64,000 nt of DNA from Melastoma dodecandrum (Eukaryota > Streptophyta > Magnoliopsida > Myrtales > Melastomataceae), in NCBI GenBank assembly GCA_029817715.1, contig JARUPY010000271.1:2480001-2544000 (forward strand), given 5' to 3'. Within the stretch, counting starts at the first letter, position 1; every line of letters starts with the position of its first letter. The position numbers and the translations under genes are program-made. The notes under the pieces were generated by a model. That model saw nothing but the letters and a program-made list of their open reading frames with translations. It searched no databases and was not told where the DNA came from. Below are positions 35,748 through 47,840 of the stretch, piece after piece.

Positions 35748-37175
35748 TCAGAATTTGAGAGCGGTCGACCAAGTTCCTTGCACGCTCGGGTGTTTCGTGA
35801 CATGCCTGGTCTTCAACTTCACCACTTTTCTTCCCAGTGCATTTCTCAACCTGGTCGCGTGCAGGAGAATGTCGTCCGGTGTCATGTTCTTCACGCATAC
35901 AACTCGCTGGTTCTTATTCTCTAGAGATTCAAGGATGAAGATACACTTTTAGGTCACATGCTCGGGAAACGGACAGTCCAAGGACAGTGTTACGTAAAAC
36001 TAAGGGCCAATGGCGAATTGACAAGTAACAAAAAGAGGCCTCGGATCCTTACTGTAGAAGGCCTTCAAATGAGGATGCTGCCCACGGATCAGTTCGGGCA
36101 CAATTTCTAGCTGAGGATTCTTCTCTTGGAATGCTGGCAACTCTGTTTCCATGAAAGCCCTGTAGCAACTCAAAGCTTAATAGAAACTTAGAAAAATAAA
36201 AATTAAAGGGTCAGCCAGCTTCTGAAAGAAAAGGATTTTGTGACTAGTTTTGATGAGGGACAAAAGACCAGTGGAAATAATTTCTCTTGACCAGGAAATA
36301 TGCTTTGACCTCATACGGGACAGCAGATTTATTAACTAAAACATCACCACTCGTCCAATCTAAATGAGGCTTGAGGTATATATGCATCTCATCTCACATG
36401 AAAACGAGTGGGTTTGAAACTTTAATACGAAAAGAGACGACGAAGAAAAATAAAAAATGAAAATGAAAGCACCACGACGGTTCGCTAAAGTTTACCACAT
36501 TATCTATACATCTATCCATAAACCTACTCTTTGTCTACACCTTCTCACAACTTGTTTTCACTAAGGCATGATTGATTCATGTGGGCATAACTCTTTGAGA
36601 ACTGTGGGCTACCCCGTGACGTGTGCCGACATGGAAGGTTAATGCAGATTCTTCAATTCAAAACACCATTCACAGGCCATTCGCCTTTTCGCCATCTTAG
36701 CAAACGTTCAAGAAAATAGCGAGATAGAAATGGCAGCAATTACACGACAGGTAACCCCCATGTTTCATAAAATGGCGAGCTGGCCCCCATCCTGGGCGTG
36801 GCACCAGAGGCAAACACAGTAAAAAGCTTCATAAATTGATTGGACCCGTGGCTTCCGCTCGCAACAGATATTAACCAAATGCTTATAAAAAAACAGATCT
36901 TAACCAAATCCATCCTACCTTTGTAATACTAACGAAGCATCCATCAGCATAATAAGCAAGAGGGTATGCTAAAAAAGACAACCTTATGATAACCAACATG
37001 CACAACCCCTACTGTGTCTAAAATGTCACCACTTCCATCATCACTCCCAATAAGCCTGCATCCTCTGAAAAAGGAAACGGGAGAGGAACAATCACCTGAT
37101 GCCGCGGCTGCTTCCGCCCCAATTGCAGTAGCTGACAACCAGCTTCTGAAGCTGCCATACCCCCCTCAACGCCAT
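35748..37175 (-). CDS. mitochondrial large-subunit ribosomal protein mL43
   Basis: Structural protein of the mitochondrial ribosome, with the L51/S25/CI-B8 thioredoxin-like fold. Three short exons on the minus strand: 37175-37096, 36159-36053 and 35920-35748, together 360 bp or 119 residues, the same length as I recall for the Arabidopsis protein. Exon 1 reads MALRGVWQLQKLVVSYC followed by NWGGSSRGIR. Exon 2 has AFMETELPAFQEKNPQ and LIRGQHPHLKAFY. Exon 3 has KNQRVVCVKNMTP, LLHATRLRNALGRKVVKL and HVTKHPSVQGTW. Splice phases (AG|G, A|AG) are consistent. The exons are too short to stand out as open frames, so this gene is easily missed. No targeting peptide beyond the basic start is evident. Confidence 0.93.
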
Positions 37176-37756
37176 CCCCTCCCCCAACTCTCCTCTCAGC
37201 TACACCAACAAGAACAAGTTAGGGTTTAACGAGAAATCATCTCCACGACGTCGTCTCGAAGGACTTCCCCTCGCCTGCCGTCTCATTGGGCTGGCCCATT
37301 TAGGCCCAACTAAAATGGGCTTCATCATCGAACTTATTATAGCAACATATAAAGATGAAAATTTTGCATATGATAAGGAGGACATCTGTATAATTTTCAC
37401 ATATATATATATATATATATTTGATGCTGTTCGGATTAAATCACCAATAATTTTTGTACCTACCACTAAGTTTATAGCGGATCAGCACTATCTTTTGTTT
37501 TGTTTTGTTTTTTTATAGAAAGAAGAAGGAAAAAATTACTCGGTCTTTTTGTGGCTCAGAACGTTGATGGCAGGAGTACATTGAAGGTTAAACCCATCAT
37601 CATACACCGTTGTTGTTCTTTTTCCAAATTCGGGCGATCTCATCTTGGAACCTTCCCTTTCCTTGGAAAGAAGAACGAATAAAATTTCCTCATTACTCCT
37701 CTAACGACCAAAAGGGACATGATAAGAAGGGATTTAACTGGTGTGCTCCTGATTTG
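37176..37756. other. intergenic; (TA)n microsatellite
   Basis: Contains the upstream region of the mL43 gene and a run of about eleven TA units at 37400-37421. No gene seen. Confidence 0.5.
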
Positions 37757-38047
37757 TCACGAACTATTGTACTTGTTGGTGTCCATCCAAGCTACTACTA
37801 AGGAAACAAGGAAGATACAAAATGATCCCCCGAGGATTACCAACCCTACTGCACTGCTCGCAACCACAACCATCTCCACGACCGACGACACGACTCCCTT
37901 CGACGATGATCTGCTCCTTCTCCTCCTCCTTACCTCGTGCGTCCAATCAGGGCCACCTGGTTCGAGTGGCGAACTTGATGCGGAGCCCTCCTTGAGCTGC
38001 AGTTGGCGGATTCGCCTTCTTAAGACGGCCATGTTGTTATCCACCAT
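37757..38047 (-). CDS. small putative single-pass membrane protein, unknown function
   Basis: A 96-residue ORF starting MVDNNMAVLRRRIRQLQ, then an acidic/Pro patch, a basic cluster (VRRRRRSRSSSK) and a hydrophobic segment of about 30 residues ending LVVAWM before a polar tail. The open frame continues upstream, but the sequence just before this ATG looks like an acceptor (GGCATGCAG|CGGGG). A donor-like GATGAAG|GTAACC lies about 75 bp further up, so a 5' UTR intron is likely. I do not recognise the family; small plant proteins with a similar start and one membrane helix exist. It could be a chance ORF. Confidence 0.42.
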   Translation of the reverse strand: MVDNNMAVLRRRIRQLQLKEGSASSSPLEPGGPDWTHEVRRRRRSRSSSKGVVSSVVEMVVVASSAVGLVILGGSFCIFLVSLVVAWMDTNKYNSS

Positions 38048-39509
38048 CTTGCCGACCGGTTTCCCCGCTGCATGCCGCGTGAAGCCAAACGGTACGTCAC
38101 ATAGGCTAAACTCCACTCCACATAGCGACAAATGGGAATTCGGTTACCTTCATCTGATGTCGAGGCCTGAATAAAAAAAAGATGACAAGGCTTGATCGGG
38201 GAGGGACACGAGATGATCCTGCCCCACGGGTGAGAAGACCGACCGTGACTGACGCGGGTGTTGGGGTTTGGGAGTGATGGTCGGGAGAGAGCCATGGGGA
38301 CCGGGAGGAGGAGGAGAAGATGCCTCTAGAGAAGAATGTTGCTTGCCAGCAGCAACTGCTGATCACCTCTTTTCTTTATATATTTTAACGTGCCAAGTGT
38401 CCCCCAAAGGAATCGTTTCCCTAACCTTGTTTCCAAACACTTGCAGTAGGATATCTATTTACCATGAATAACAATGGTAACAATAATCACATGACACTCG
38501 ACCACAAACACGACATGCATGTGATCGGACGCCCCTTCTCTGTCAAAATAAACCAATTATTTCCCTTGGGAATGCGTGCAAAACGTGCCCGCCCGGCCGC
38601 CCTCCCCCTCCCAAAGTCGTATGTGCATGGGATCGATCCGAGTGATGACCATGTCTACGTGGGAGACGCCAGAGAGGTAGCCGCATTACGACAGCCCCCA
38701 CTAACCCAACCCCCCCTAATTTTGCCCAAACAAGACCACGTGTTACTCGGCATCCATCCTTTTCAAACCACCTACTTTCTCGGAATCTTATCTCTTGTTT
38801 CTTTTTCTTTAATCCAAAAGTATGTCATGGAAAGTAGGACAGACGTCATTTAGGGGCCACGTACGCAGCCCTTCCCCACCAATATCTTTCTTGACAACAG
38901 CACTATCAATTACTTTTATGCATTTGGGAGTGTGGTTCTAGAATACGACCTCATGCGAGTTATTTAGTTACACTCTTAAGTTTCTCTTTAATCGTTACCC
39001 GAGTTGATCAAATGGGGATGACGACGTCCAACACGAGGAATAACGGTGACATCACGCTGAGTACCACTTTGTAGCACAACGAGTGGGATATATTTACTCT
39101 ATAAACCTCGAGTTCACGCTGAGGACACCAGTCAATGCCAAAAACGCTGTCGCATCACGACCCAAATAAAACTAGAACAATGCATTTTCCAGAGTCGGAA
39201 AGCTCCTCGCCTCAAGAACAAGACCAAAGTTGCGGAAAATCCAGTCTCACAGCGTGACACGAGAAATATCACGCTAGCAGTAACCTCTCTCTCTCACACA
39301 CACACAAAAATATCTACGCTGTGTTATCACAAGCCCTCGATCTTTGACTCCCCCAGCAAACAGTCAAATGAAACTATACATGTGATAAAGCTGGACCCGC
39401 TGTGATGTCCGCATTCACCCCTGGAGCTTCACATTAGACATGTACAAGCAACTAACTGGAAGTCGATATGGACAAGGCGGCCAGTGTCCTAACACCTTGA
39501 CAGTCATAT
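38048..39509. other. intergenic, no gene seen
   Basis: Moderately AT-rich with a CT/CA tract at about 39285-39307. Short open stretches lack family resemblance. Confidence 0.45.
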
Positions 39510-41735
39510 TTACATGTCCATGTCATCGAAGATCACTCCATCTTCATCGAAGCCCAGTGGGCTACGAACAAATCCCTCCCCCGCTAGATTACTGCAGAGA
39601 AAGGCATTCACAAAGAAAGAGCAAACTAGTGAACAAATCTCTTCCATTGTTCTGAGAACTGGAAATACACAGAGAAGTTAAAAACCTCAAACAGCAAAAT
39701 CGGAAGGTGACTACTCGCTTTAACTTGCGGTTGTAAAAGAAGAAGCTGAAGGACCATCTGTAGATTAAGTGTAGTTTCAAAAGCCACTCAGAATTTCAAC
39801 CTGTCAATGATATGAACAGTAGGCTACTCACATTGATCCACTCTCAGAAAACGGATCTGCATCTGAGGTTGGGTTATAGCTGTATACATCGCAGTCTGAC
39901 AGCTTCACAACCTACTATTTCTGTAGGTTAGGAAGATTGCTGAGCAACAGAGCCTAAAAAGAACTTGATAATTTTTACCTCATCTAAAGCATGTTGCAAG
40001 GTTTCCAGCAGCGATCCATCTCCATGAACCTCATGCCATGCCTGGAGTAAGAAGATTCATTTTAAAGGAAGTAATCACCAACCAGTTACTATGCATAGTT
40101 CAAACCTAGTATCTACTGTAAGGCATTTCTAATACAAATATGAATAAAGTTAATATCCAAGCATTAAAAAAGTGAGGGGGGGGGGGAATGCAAATTTAAA
40201 CATTTCAGGACTTATATGAAAAAATAATAGAATCCAAAAGCAAGGATTATCCATCAAAAGGCATGGTCATACTCGTACCCTTGAAGCTTCAAATAGGTAA
40301 TTGTCCAATATCTGCTTAAAACTGTCCCAGTATTCCTCTGTGAAGAACTGATGTGCTTTCACGGCACTGCAAAAAAGCAAAAAAGAAAAAGAAACAGGCA
40401 GAAGTGATACCAAAGAACTCTTTCGGGTGATAACAACTTCTACACCACAACCACCATTTTTATGAACATTAGAATCACTATAAAGAACGTTATAATCACC
40501 GAAAAGTGAACTACTAGATTGGGAAATGGAGAGACTCGAACTCTCATGAGCAACAGTTATCTGAACCGTCGGTCAACCTTCTGACAACACTCCCAGAATA
40601 ACTAGGAAAGGGCTACGTAATGGGATGCCATGTCGCCTGGCTAGCTGACAATGGCATTACCCATAGTCCTTCCTTATCTTAATACTACATGTAAAACAGT
40701 TCCATAAGATGCGCAGAAACCTGAAGTCATAGTCCGGGTACATATGGCATAGGCTAAGCACCAGATAAATCAGGGTCTTCCGGCTGTTAACGACAGAACA
40801 GAAACTAGATCAAAGATCAAATTCGAGAGCGTCACAGGGGTAACCTAAGCACTCTTTGGTAATGGAATCACCTGGATCTACTAAGTAACAAATCTGCCGA
40901 TGATGAGGAGTCGGATCCTGAAGATTGCCCGAGATAATCAAGAATCTGAAATTGACCAACAGAACGACTGAGGAAACTCAGGCTGTCAATATATCATTTT
41001 CACCCAAAAAAATGAAGGAAATCCAGAGCCAAATGACCAAACAGGTAAAAAACACATGGAGACAAACACTGATTCCCTACAAGCACCTAATATTACCGGG
41101 GAGGCCTATCAGGACGTAACGAAAAAGTTTTCTGGCTTCTGTATGTATCTAGATCTTAACATGCACCCCACAGGACACATGCAGCAAGAAAGTAAGACCA
41201 CATTCCCGGCCCTACTGTGTGGGGGAAGAAAAGGCTTGAGCATTGTACGAATATGACACGCCACCTCCAACCCATGAGGACCATCACTTTCAATGTCAAC
41301 CAGAAGTCCAACTAATCCAAATAGTATACTGCAAAGTAGCAGGTCAGACAGAAAAGTGGCAGGCTAATCTTACCTCATGCTCCAAGCTAAGGGACAACTT
41401 CTTATCTGTTCCAGTGTGCTTGCCTAAGGAAAACAAGAAGGCATAACCCAACATCAACATCTGTGCTCAAGATGAAGGTAAAAGCGCAGATGGCTGCCGC
41501 GCATACAAGAGTAAGCTTCAAGGGATCCTTTGATGGTGCATTCTCCGAGATTTAAATGGTCCAAAAAGTCATTTATCCTGCCAAGTGAACACAGATCCAT
41601 GAGTGCTGAGGAAAAGTGATATGGGTTCTAGTTTGAAGCTTATGGCCAGGACAAGAAGAAGATAAAAGTAAAAGAAGGGAGAGAGGCTGATATGACAAAT
41701 TGCCTTTCGAAGGGAGTGTATTCTAGGAACTTCAT
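39510..41735 (-). CDS. MAF1: MAF1, repressor of RNA polymerase III transcription
   Basis: Conserved nucleo-cytoplasmic repressor that binds Pol III and blocks tRNA and 5S synthesis under stress or TOR inhibition. Ten small exons on the minus strand: 41735-41704, 41577-41507, 41423-41374, 40945-40872, 40783-40721, 40366-40279, 40041-39979, 39911-39832, 39757-39686 and 39591-39510. They total 675 bp, 224 residues, the plant MAF1 length. Landmarks: MKFLEYTP start, NDFLDHLNLGE, TGTDKKLSLSLEHE, RKTLIYLVLSLCHMYPDYDF, AVKAHQFFTEEYWDSFKQIL, YSYNPTSDADPF, WSFSFFFYNRKLKRVV, and the acidic end FDEDGVIFDDMDM. All phases agree. Intron 1 appears to start with GC rather than GT. A non-coding first exon is likely at about 42489-42560. 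Confidence 0.93.
40525..40585 (-). repeat. possible tRNA-derived SINE head in a MAF1 intron
   Basis: On the minus strand GTTGACCGACGGTTC (A-box-like) is followed about 30 bases later by GAGTTCGAGTCTC (close to the Pol III B box GGTTCGANNCC). The spacing suits a tRNA-like promoter. No element ends were found, so it is a fragment at best. Confidence 0.4.
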
Positions 41736-42695
41736 TTCCTTTTTTTATTCCAACAGCGAGAGGTCTTCTCAACACTTCCCTGTCAGGCGAACCGGATGTA
41801 AATGAAGGAGCAGTCTCAAGCACCTCCAGAATCAAACAAAACACGGATGAGTGCATCACATCAAATTTTACAAGAAGAAAAGGTAAAAAAATGTCGGGAT
41901 CAAATAAAGCTGGTGGACAGCAGATTCCACTGTTGAACAACATGATACACACATTTCTTTCAACTAATCAATCAAGACCCCAAACTCACTCGAAAACATT
42001 CACGAGAAAGCCACACGTCCACGAAGGAAAAGCAGTAATCATCAGCAATACAAGAAGTTGAATTTAGATGGCTACCACAAGAGAAATAGAACTATCTCTA
42101 CGTGAAACATAATTATATAAAAAAAGCAAAAAAAGGACAAAAGCCGATATCAGATGCAGGACTAGGGATTGCTTAGATAAACCAAAATATAGAGTCGAGG
42201 CTAGACAAGAGATGATTAGTCGCCACGGAACAGATGAACAAACAGCGACAACCAAGCAAGCACTAATCATGGAAGAGAAGGCTCTTAAAACTAATACGGG
42301 ATTTATCCTCAACAGATTCAGGGCAAACTACATCCTAAATCCGGATCCCATTGGAGCATAAAATTGAAGAAGAACACGAGGAAACCAGAAATCAAAACAG
42401 AAACTACCGAGGGGATTAGGACGAGGAGACGAAACCGAGATCTCACGAGGACAGCGAAGAGTAAAAAGGAATGGAAGAAAATTACCGGAGAGAAACATGG
42501 GAGGGGGGTAGATCGGGTCGTAATCAGGTTGGGGGAGAAGAAGGAACCCTAATTTCGAATATTCGGATTTTGTTTCGATGATTGGATTTTGTTTCCCTCT
42601 CCTCCTCCTCCACCCACGCCTTTAAAAAACAATTAATTAAATTTTTTTGTTTTTCTTTTCTTTTTTTCCGGATCACATGTTCACCTGAAAATATA
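41736..42695. other. MAF1 5' UTR intron and probable non-coding first exon
   Basis: The minus strand at about 42560-42489 reads AATTAGGGTTCCTTC and ends CTCTCCG|GTAATTTT, a plausible donor. The AGGGTT leader motif is common in plant housekeeping 5' UTRs. The acceptor just upstream of 41735 was not fixed. Otherwise no genes. Confidence 0.4.
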
Positions 42696-43108
42696 CGAGT
42701 TTTGTTCCATAACGACGTCATTTGACGAAATATTTCGTCAAATGACGCATTTTGGAAAATATTTCGTCAACTAATTCACCGAAGTAGGCCTTACATTAAA
42801 AAAAAAAAATTTGAGGAAGTCGGCCTTTGTAAGGCCGATTTTCATTCCCCAAAACCGAAGTCGGCCTTACAAAGGCCGACTTCCTTCATGCAGCGTCTCA
42901 GACTTCGTTTGCTAAAATTTTTTCTAAGCGTGGTAGGCCGACTTCCATTCGCCAAAACCGAAGTCGGCCTTACAAAGGCCGACTTCCTTGAGGACCAAAG
43001 TCGGTCTTTGTAAGACAGACTTTGGTGGGTTAGTTCGCTAATTATTTTCGTTAATGCGTCATTTGACGAAATATTTCGCCAAATAACGTCATTAAGGAAC
43101 AAAACTCG
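42696..43108. mobile_element. 413-bp MITE with long terminal inverted repeats and internal AAGTCGG hairpins
   Basis: Terminal inverted repeats of about 60 bp begin CGAGTTTTGTTCC at both ends and contain GACGAAATATTTCGTCAAAT. The element is flanked by AAAATATA at 42688-42695 and 43109-43116, an 8-bp (possibly 9) target duplication. Inside are repeated palindromes built on AAGTCGGCCTT-ACA-AAGGCCGACTT. No coding sequence. It lies upstream of MAF1. Confidence 0.85.
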
Positions 43109-44040
43109 AAAATATATAACTAACAATTCAATTCATCCCGATTCACAACCACCCAATTCAATATGACGCATGTTATCACATGTCCCCCTGTGATTTCCTT
43201 TAAAAAAAGAGTTGCTATTTTCTTTCTCAATTAACTCCCCACCCCCATCATTCATTCTCCCTGCTCTCCTTCGATCCCACGTCGAATGAATCGACAGGTC
43301 ACGACAATATTTTATGAAATATAATAAATAATTTTAAAATTCGTTTAAAATTGGATTTTTAAATTTCGAATTTAGACCTTGCTTAAAAAATCCGATTTCA
43401 GTTAAAATTTTGAAGCTCAATTTCTTAAATATGCGAGATGCCGTGAAATCGAGTTAAAACGATTTTAGAAACTTTAATTTCACTGTATAGTGAAATAAAA
43501 AATCGAATTTTATAAATTTAATTTTCTTGATGGATGAAATCTACTTTATAAAATTTGAATTTTTAATTTATTCAATTTTTTTTTTCTAAAACTATTGAGA
43601 AGACGCTCTACGTACGTTTATGTGACCCACCAGACATGAATGCACGCACCTAATTAATGGAAGAATACAAGGAAAACGCCCCAATAATATCACAAATTCC
43701 ATGGAGCATTCATTCATAAGTTTGCTTTGTACCACTCTTTCTTTTACACGACATGTTATTGTCAGAAACGTTACACCTAAACACGTGTGTTCTTCCCAGC
43801 TAAAACAAACAGAGTCATCTTTTGCAGGGTTCGGCGGGATATCACATCCATCGATCCGAACTTCCTTTTATTTGTCGGAGGAAGCAATGCGCGAGTGGGA
43901 CTTGGGACACATCACACGATGAGGGGGGGGGGAGGGGGGATAGGAGTAGGAGGAGGGGTGATAAATTCAGATACTGCCATTACGAGGCGGCGGCCCTACA
44001 TCTCCTTGGATGATCTCAAACCTTTATTTGACGCCTAATC
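43109..44040. other. intergenic, low-complexity, no gene seen
   Basis: AT-rich, then a G-rich patch at 43922-43958. No coding signal. Confidence 0.45.
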
Positions 44041-44658
44041 GAGGTAAAATATCGATATTTGGTTCAATTAATTTGTTATATTTACGTTTTGACGTATCGT
44101 TTCAAAAGTTTTTAATTTGACCATATTTTAATTTTACTTTTTAATTTGGTCATATTCGTAAAGGCAAGGACTAAAACAAAAGCAGACTGCACATGACCTA
44201 AACATAAATCCCTTGTGTTGTCACACGAGTCGAAAATGAATCTAGTGACACAGATTTCAGCCAACATTGACAAAGGCAAAGAGAGAAGCAAAGCAAAAAA
44301 TAAGATGGGAGGATGATAACCCAGTTGTCACTGAGTTTAGAGTTTTAGTTCATGTTCCTCTAATTAAAATTGATTTAGGGACAAATTGAAAACTTTTAAA
44401 ACGTTAAGCCAAAATGTAAAGTTGACAACTTCATTAGGCCAAATATCTATATTTTGCCTTAGATTTATTTCATTATCATTGCTATATAGGAAAAACAAAT
44501 TACATGTATTAACACTAACGGCGAAATCGCAAACGCCGTTACGAATAAGGCCAAATTGAAAAGTAAAATTAAAATAAGGCCAAATAAAATTTTTTTGAAA
44601 CGATATGCCAAAACGTAGTTGACAAATTGATGGGGCCAAATATCAATATTTTGTACCT
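44041..44658. mobile_element. MITE with about 120-bp inverted termini
   Basis: The left end GAGGTAAAATATCGATATTTGG and the reverse complement of the right end, TTAGGTACAAAATATTGATATTTGGCC, stay similar through ATCGTTTCAAAA and TTTTAATTTTACTTTT to TATTCGTAA. A further partial copy of the right end lies inside at about 44385-44460. Target duplication unclear. It ends about 410 bp upstream of the EAF-like gene. Confidence 0.7.
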
Positions 44659-45069
44659 AATTTATTATAGTAATTACCCGTTCGTTGGAATTATATTAAA
44701 TAATGAATTTTAAGAAAGAAAAAAGAGGAAGGAGGCCTCTTTGGTCTTGACGCAGGGATTGGTCCAAAGCGTGTGCTTCTGTTCTTCCTTTTTCTTCTTT
44801 TGTCCTTTTCCTTGTCCACACCCCCCCCCCCCCCCTCCTCCCTTGTAACCCTGCTGGAACAAGGCCCAACCCCGGCCCTCCCCCCGCAGCCCCCCTACTA
44901 TCTCCTCGCCGCCCTCGGTGTGGTGGAGCAGCAGCATCGGCGAGCGGAGCGGTGTGGGATTCGCCCCCAGCCCCCTCCCGCTCCTCCCCGGGTCCCATCG
45001 ATCCTCTCGTAACACGATCGTAAATCGGGGTCCTTCCCCTAGGTTTGTGATCGTACCTTAGCCGATTCA

Positions 45070-47840
45070 ATGGCCAACAGCAGCAGGGACGAGCCCGGGA
45101 CCGCTCCCCGACCTGATCGCTGGTACGATCTCATGCTCGGCCCCACCTTCGACGACGATTACTCCAACAAGTACTGTACCCTCCGATGTGAGTAGCCACC
45201 CGTTAAGGGACGGATGGATTGGCTTTGATTTTATTTTATTTGGGTTCCGAGCTCTTCGTCCCGACCCTCCTCCTCGATTTGTTTGATCGCTTGCGCGGAT
45301 TGGGTTATCTGATGGATGACTCTTCTTAAGATTGTTACTTTTTCGTTGCTTGAATAAATTTCACCGAGATCGTGTCTGCGTCACTGTGGACTGTTTGTTC
45401 CCCGAGATAAGATGATGTCCGCCCGCCTCGACATTTGTTTAAGACCCAGGACTTGGTTTATGATTTTCTTTCAGACGTGTCTAAGCCAGCTTCCATTGAT
45501 AAAAGTAAATCGGGTATCCTGCACAAGAACAAGGATGGTCGGGTTAGCGTTGAATTTCAGAATAACCAACCAGGGAAGCCAAAGGTTTCCTTTGAGGGCA
45601 GCAGCGAGCATTATAAAGACAATGACGCGGTCTTGTTCTTTGATGGCGAGACGTTCCGGTTGGAGCGGCTTCACACAGCGGTGAAGCAATTGCGCCACTT
45701 ACGCGTGCCGGGTGAATCTGCTGCAGCTTCTGCCTCTGCTGCTGTTCAGCATGTGCCGACAACAGATCCTCGGTTGTCCCCTGTTGGGAAGGGTGCAAAG
45801 CCAGTGCATATGCCCAGAAGCATGTTTCCTTCTGTGCCAGTGAGTGAATTCTCTGATTACCTTGGCTGTTTGCGTGCCTTCTCTTTGTTTCTTTCATTGT
45901 CATAGAACTGGCCTGATTATTTTAGCAATAATTGTGCATGGTCCAGCTTTTTGTTTTTGTTTTGATGACGACTTTCTGGGTCATCTTATTGATTGCTAAA
46001 AATTTGTGAACTGGCATGAAAGTGGTGCTTTCCTTTTGGTATAGGATAAGGCAATTATCGGCTCTTTTACAATGGGGTGATAGAGGATATATTTTTGGTT
46101 AGTCGTTCCACTCTGATGAAGATATGTGGAGTCAACTAGTTTAATCAGGGTCGTTCTTGACTGTAACTGCAAGTTGAAATATTGGAGGCAAAATGTTGTT
46201 GCCTTTTTCCATAACATCCAGCTATTAATTTCCTAGCACGTCTGCTAGTTGGTGGAAACAGTCGAGGGTGCGTTGAAGGCATTGAATACAAAATTGTTAG
46301 ATCTTTGTCTGTTTAATTACTTCGCGCACACATACATTTCAGTAATGATAGTCCTCAGGTATAAAATTTGCTCTAGTTGAAAGCTTCTCTTTCTCTTTCC
46401 TTTTACATTCTTGGCTGGTGTCATTGGGAGGATGCTGAATAAAGAAGTCCTATGGATACTGCCTTCATATATTACACAATAGATCTGAGAGGCAGCAAAA
46501 GATTGCCAACATTTCATAATAATGTATCGACATTTGACTGGAGCTTTGACTGAATGATTGGTTTAAAAGTTTCTGTTGCGAAGGCTGGCAAAGGAGATAC
46601 ATGCAGTTAATCTTCATTTGCCCTTCTGTCAACACGATTAGTTTTTAAGCATGAAAGATTGCTAGAAGGTTCGCCTTCTCAACTGGTGTACTGTCTAATT
46701 ATCTGAAACAGTATCCTGGATCCTTTTTTATTTTTAACTTTATTAGATTCCTCACTGTAGATCTCATCTTTAACTTTCAGCTAGAACATTTTTTAGTGTA
46801 AGGTCGGTTCGTAGGATTATCCCAATTTACAAAGAAGTCCTCTTCCCTCAACCATGTTACCTTGCTACTTGCTTGCCAAACTAGGAACGAGGGTAGGAGT
46901 AATAAAGTTTTGGTGACTAACATCTCCTTCGGTCAGGGCCTTGTCCTGTTTGGTGGAAAAAAAATTCAAGGGTATCTGGATGTGTTTCAGATTTCACTTG
47001 CAAAGTCAGTGTACCTCCGCTGATAAGTAGTTTCCATTCCAGTGTTAGAATGTGTGGTCATTTAGCACTTGAGCGTCATCGTTGTAATTTTCAATGTGGT
47101 TTATAATGATTGTGTTCTCTTTTTGTAATCTTTTTAGCAATGGAACTATTTGTTATGTAGATCAATTATTTCAGTTATAACTTATAAGAGACACAAGGAA
47201 AACTTTATGGGTGACATCATCAGGTTGTGCTGTGTAGTTACTTATTACCCTTATATATGGATTTTTTCTTTAGGTTGAAGTGGAACGAATAGACATTGCT
47301 GAACCGCCAAATACAGGTGAGTCAAATCTTTTATCCCCTTCTGCTTGTGTTCATGCTGTTACTGTTCAGAGTGATAGAACCCGAGTGCTTTTTCTTATTT
47401 GCAAAGGTCTAAGAGCTGCTACCACTGGAGCAGCAATCCAATCGACGGATCGGCGAGGTGGGTCTTCGCCCTCCCAAGGAACGAGAAGTCATGAAGGCGA
47501 GGAAAATCAAGAGATTGATATTGAAGACCTCTTTGGTAGCGCGTCACCTGATGCTGCTGACAGCCCTGAGGAAGATGTGGGTATTAGGGTGGACGATAAC
47601 GATCAACGGCAGAATTACTATGATGATGAGATTGCTGATGTAGATGACAGTGGGGATGAAGAAAATAAAGGTCAGAATGCCGCAGATGCCCTAAGGGCTC
47701 AGCTCAATGTGTCCAAAACAGAGAGCGGTCAACATACATCTTCCTCCAGCAGTAGCAGTGGCAGCGATAGCGGCTCTGGAAGCAGGAGCAGTAGTGGTGA
47801 TAGTGAAGGCAGCGACGATGATTCAGTCAACTCTATCTGA
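45070..47840 (+). CDS. EAF (ELL-associated factor)-like Pol II elongation factor
   Basis: EAF proteins partner ELL in the super elongation/little elongation complexes and support Pol II transcription; the plant version is less studied. Four exons: 45070-45187, 45475-45839, 47274-47316 and 47407-47840, giving 319 residues. The N-terminal EAF domain is recognisable: DRWYDLMLGPTFDDDY, KYCTLR across intron 1, KPASIDKSKSG, VSVEFQNNQPGKPKVSFEG, DAVLFFDGETFRLERLH, VKQLRHLR. The C-terminal half is disordered: an acidic patch (EIDIEDLFGSASPDAAD), DDEIADVDDSGDEE, then a long Ser-rich, Ser/Gly-rich tail with Asp, typical of EAF transactivation regions. All junctions GT-AG and in frame. Intron 2 is 1.4 kb. 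The start is the first ATG after a GC-rich leader. Confidence 0.85.
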
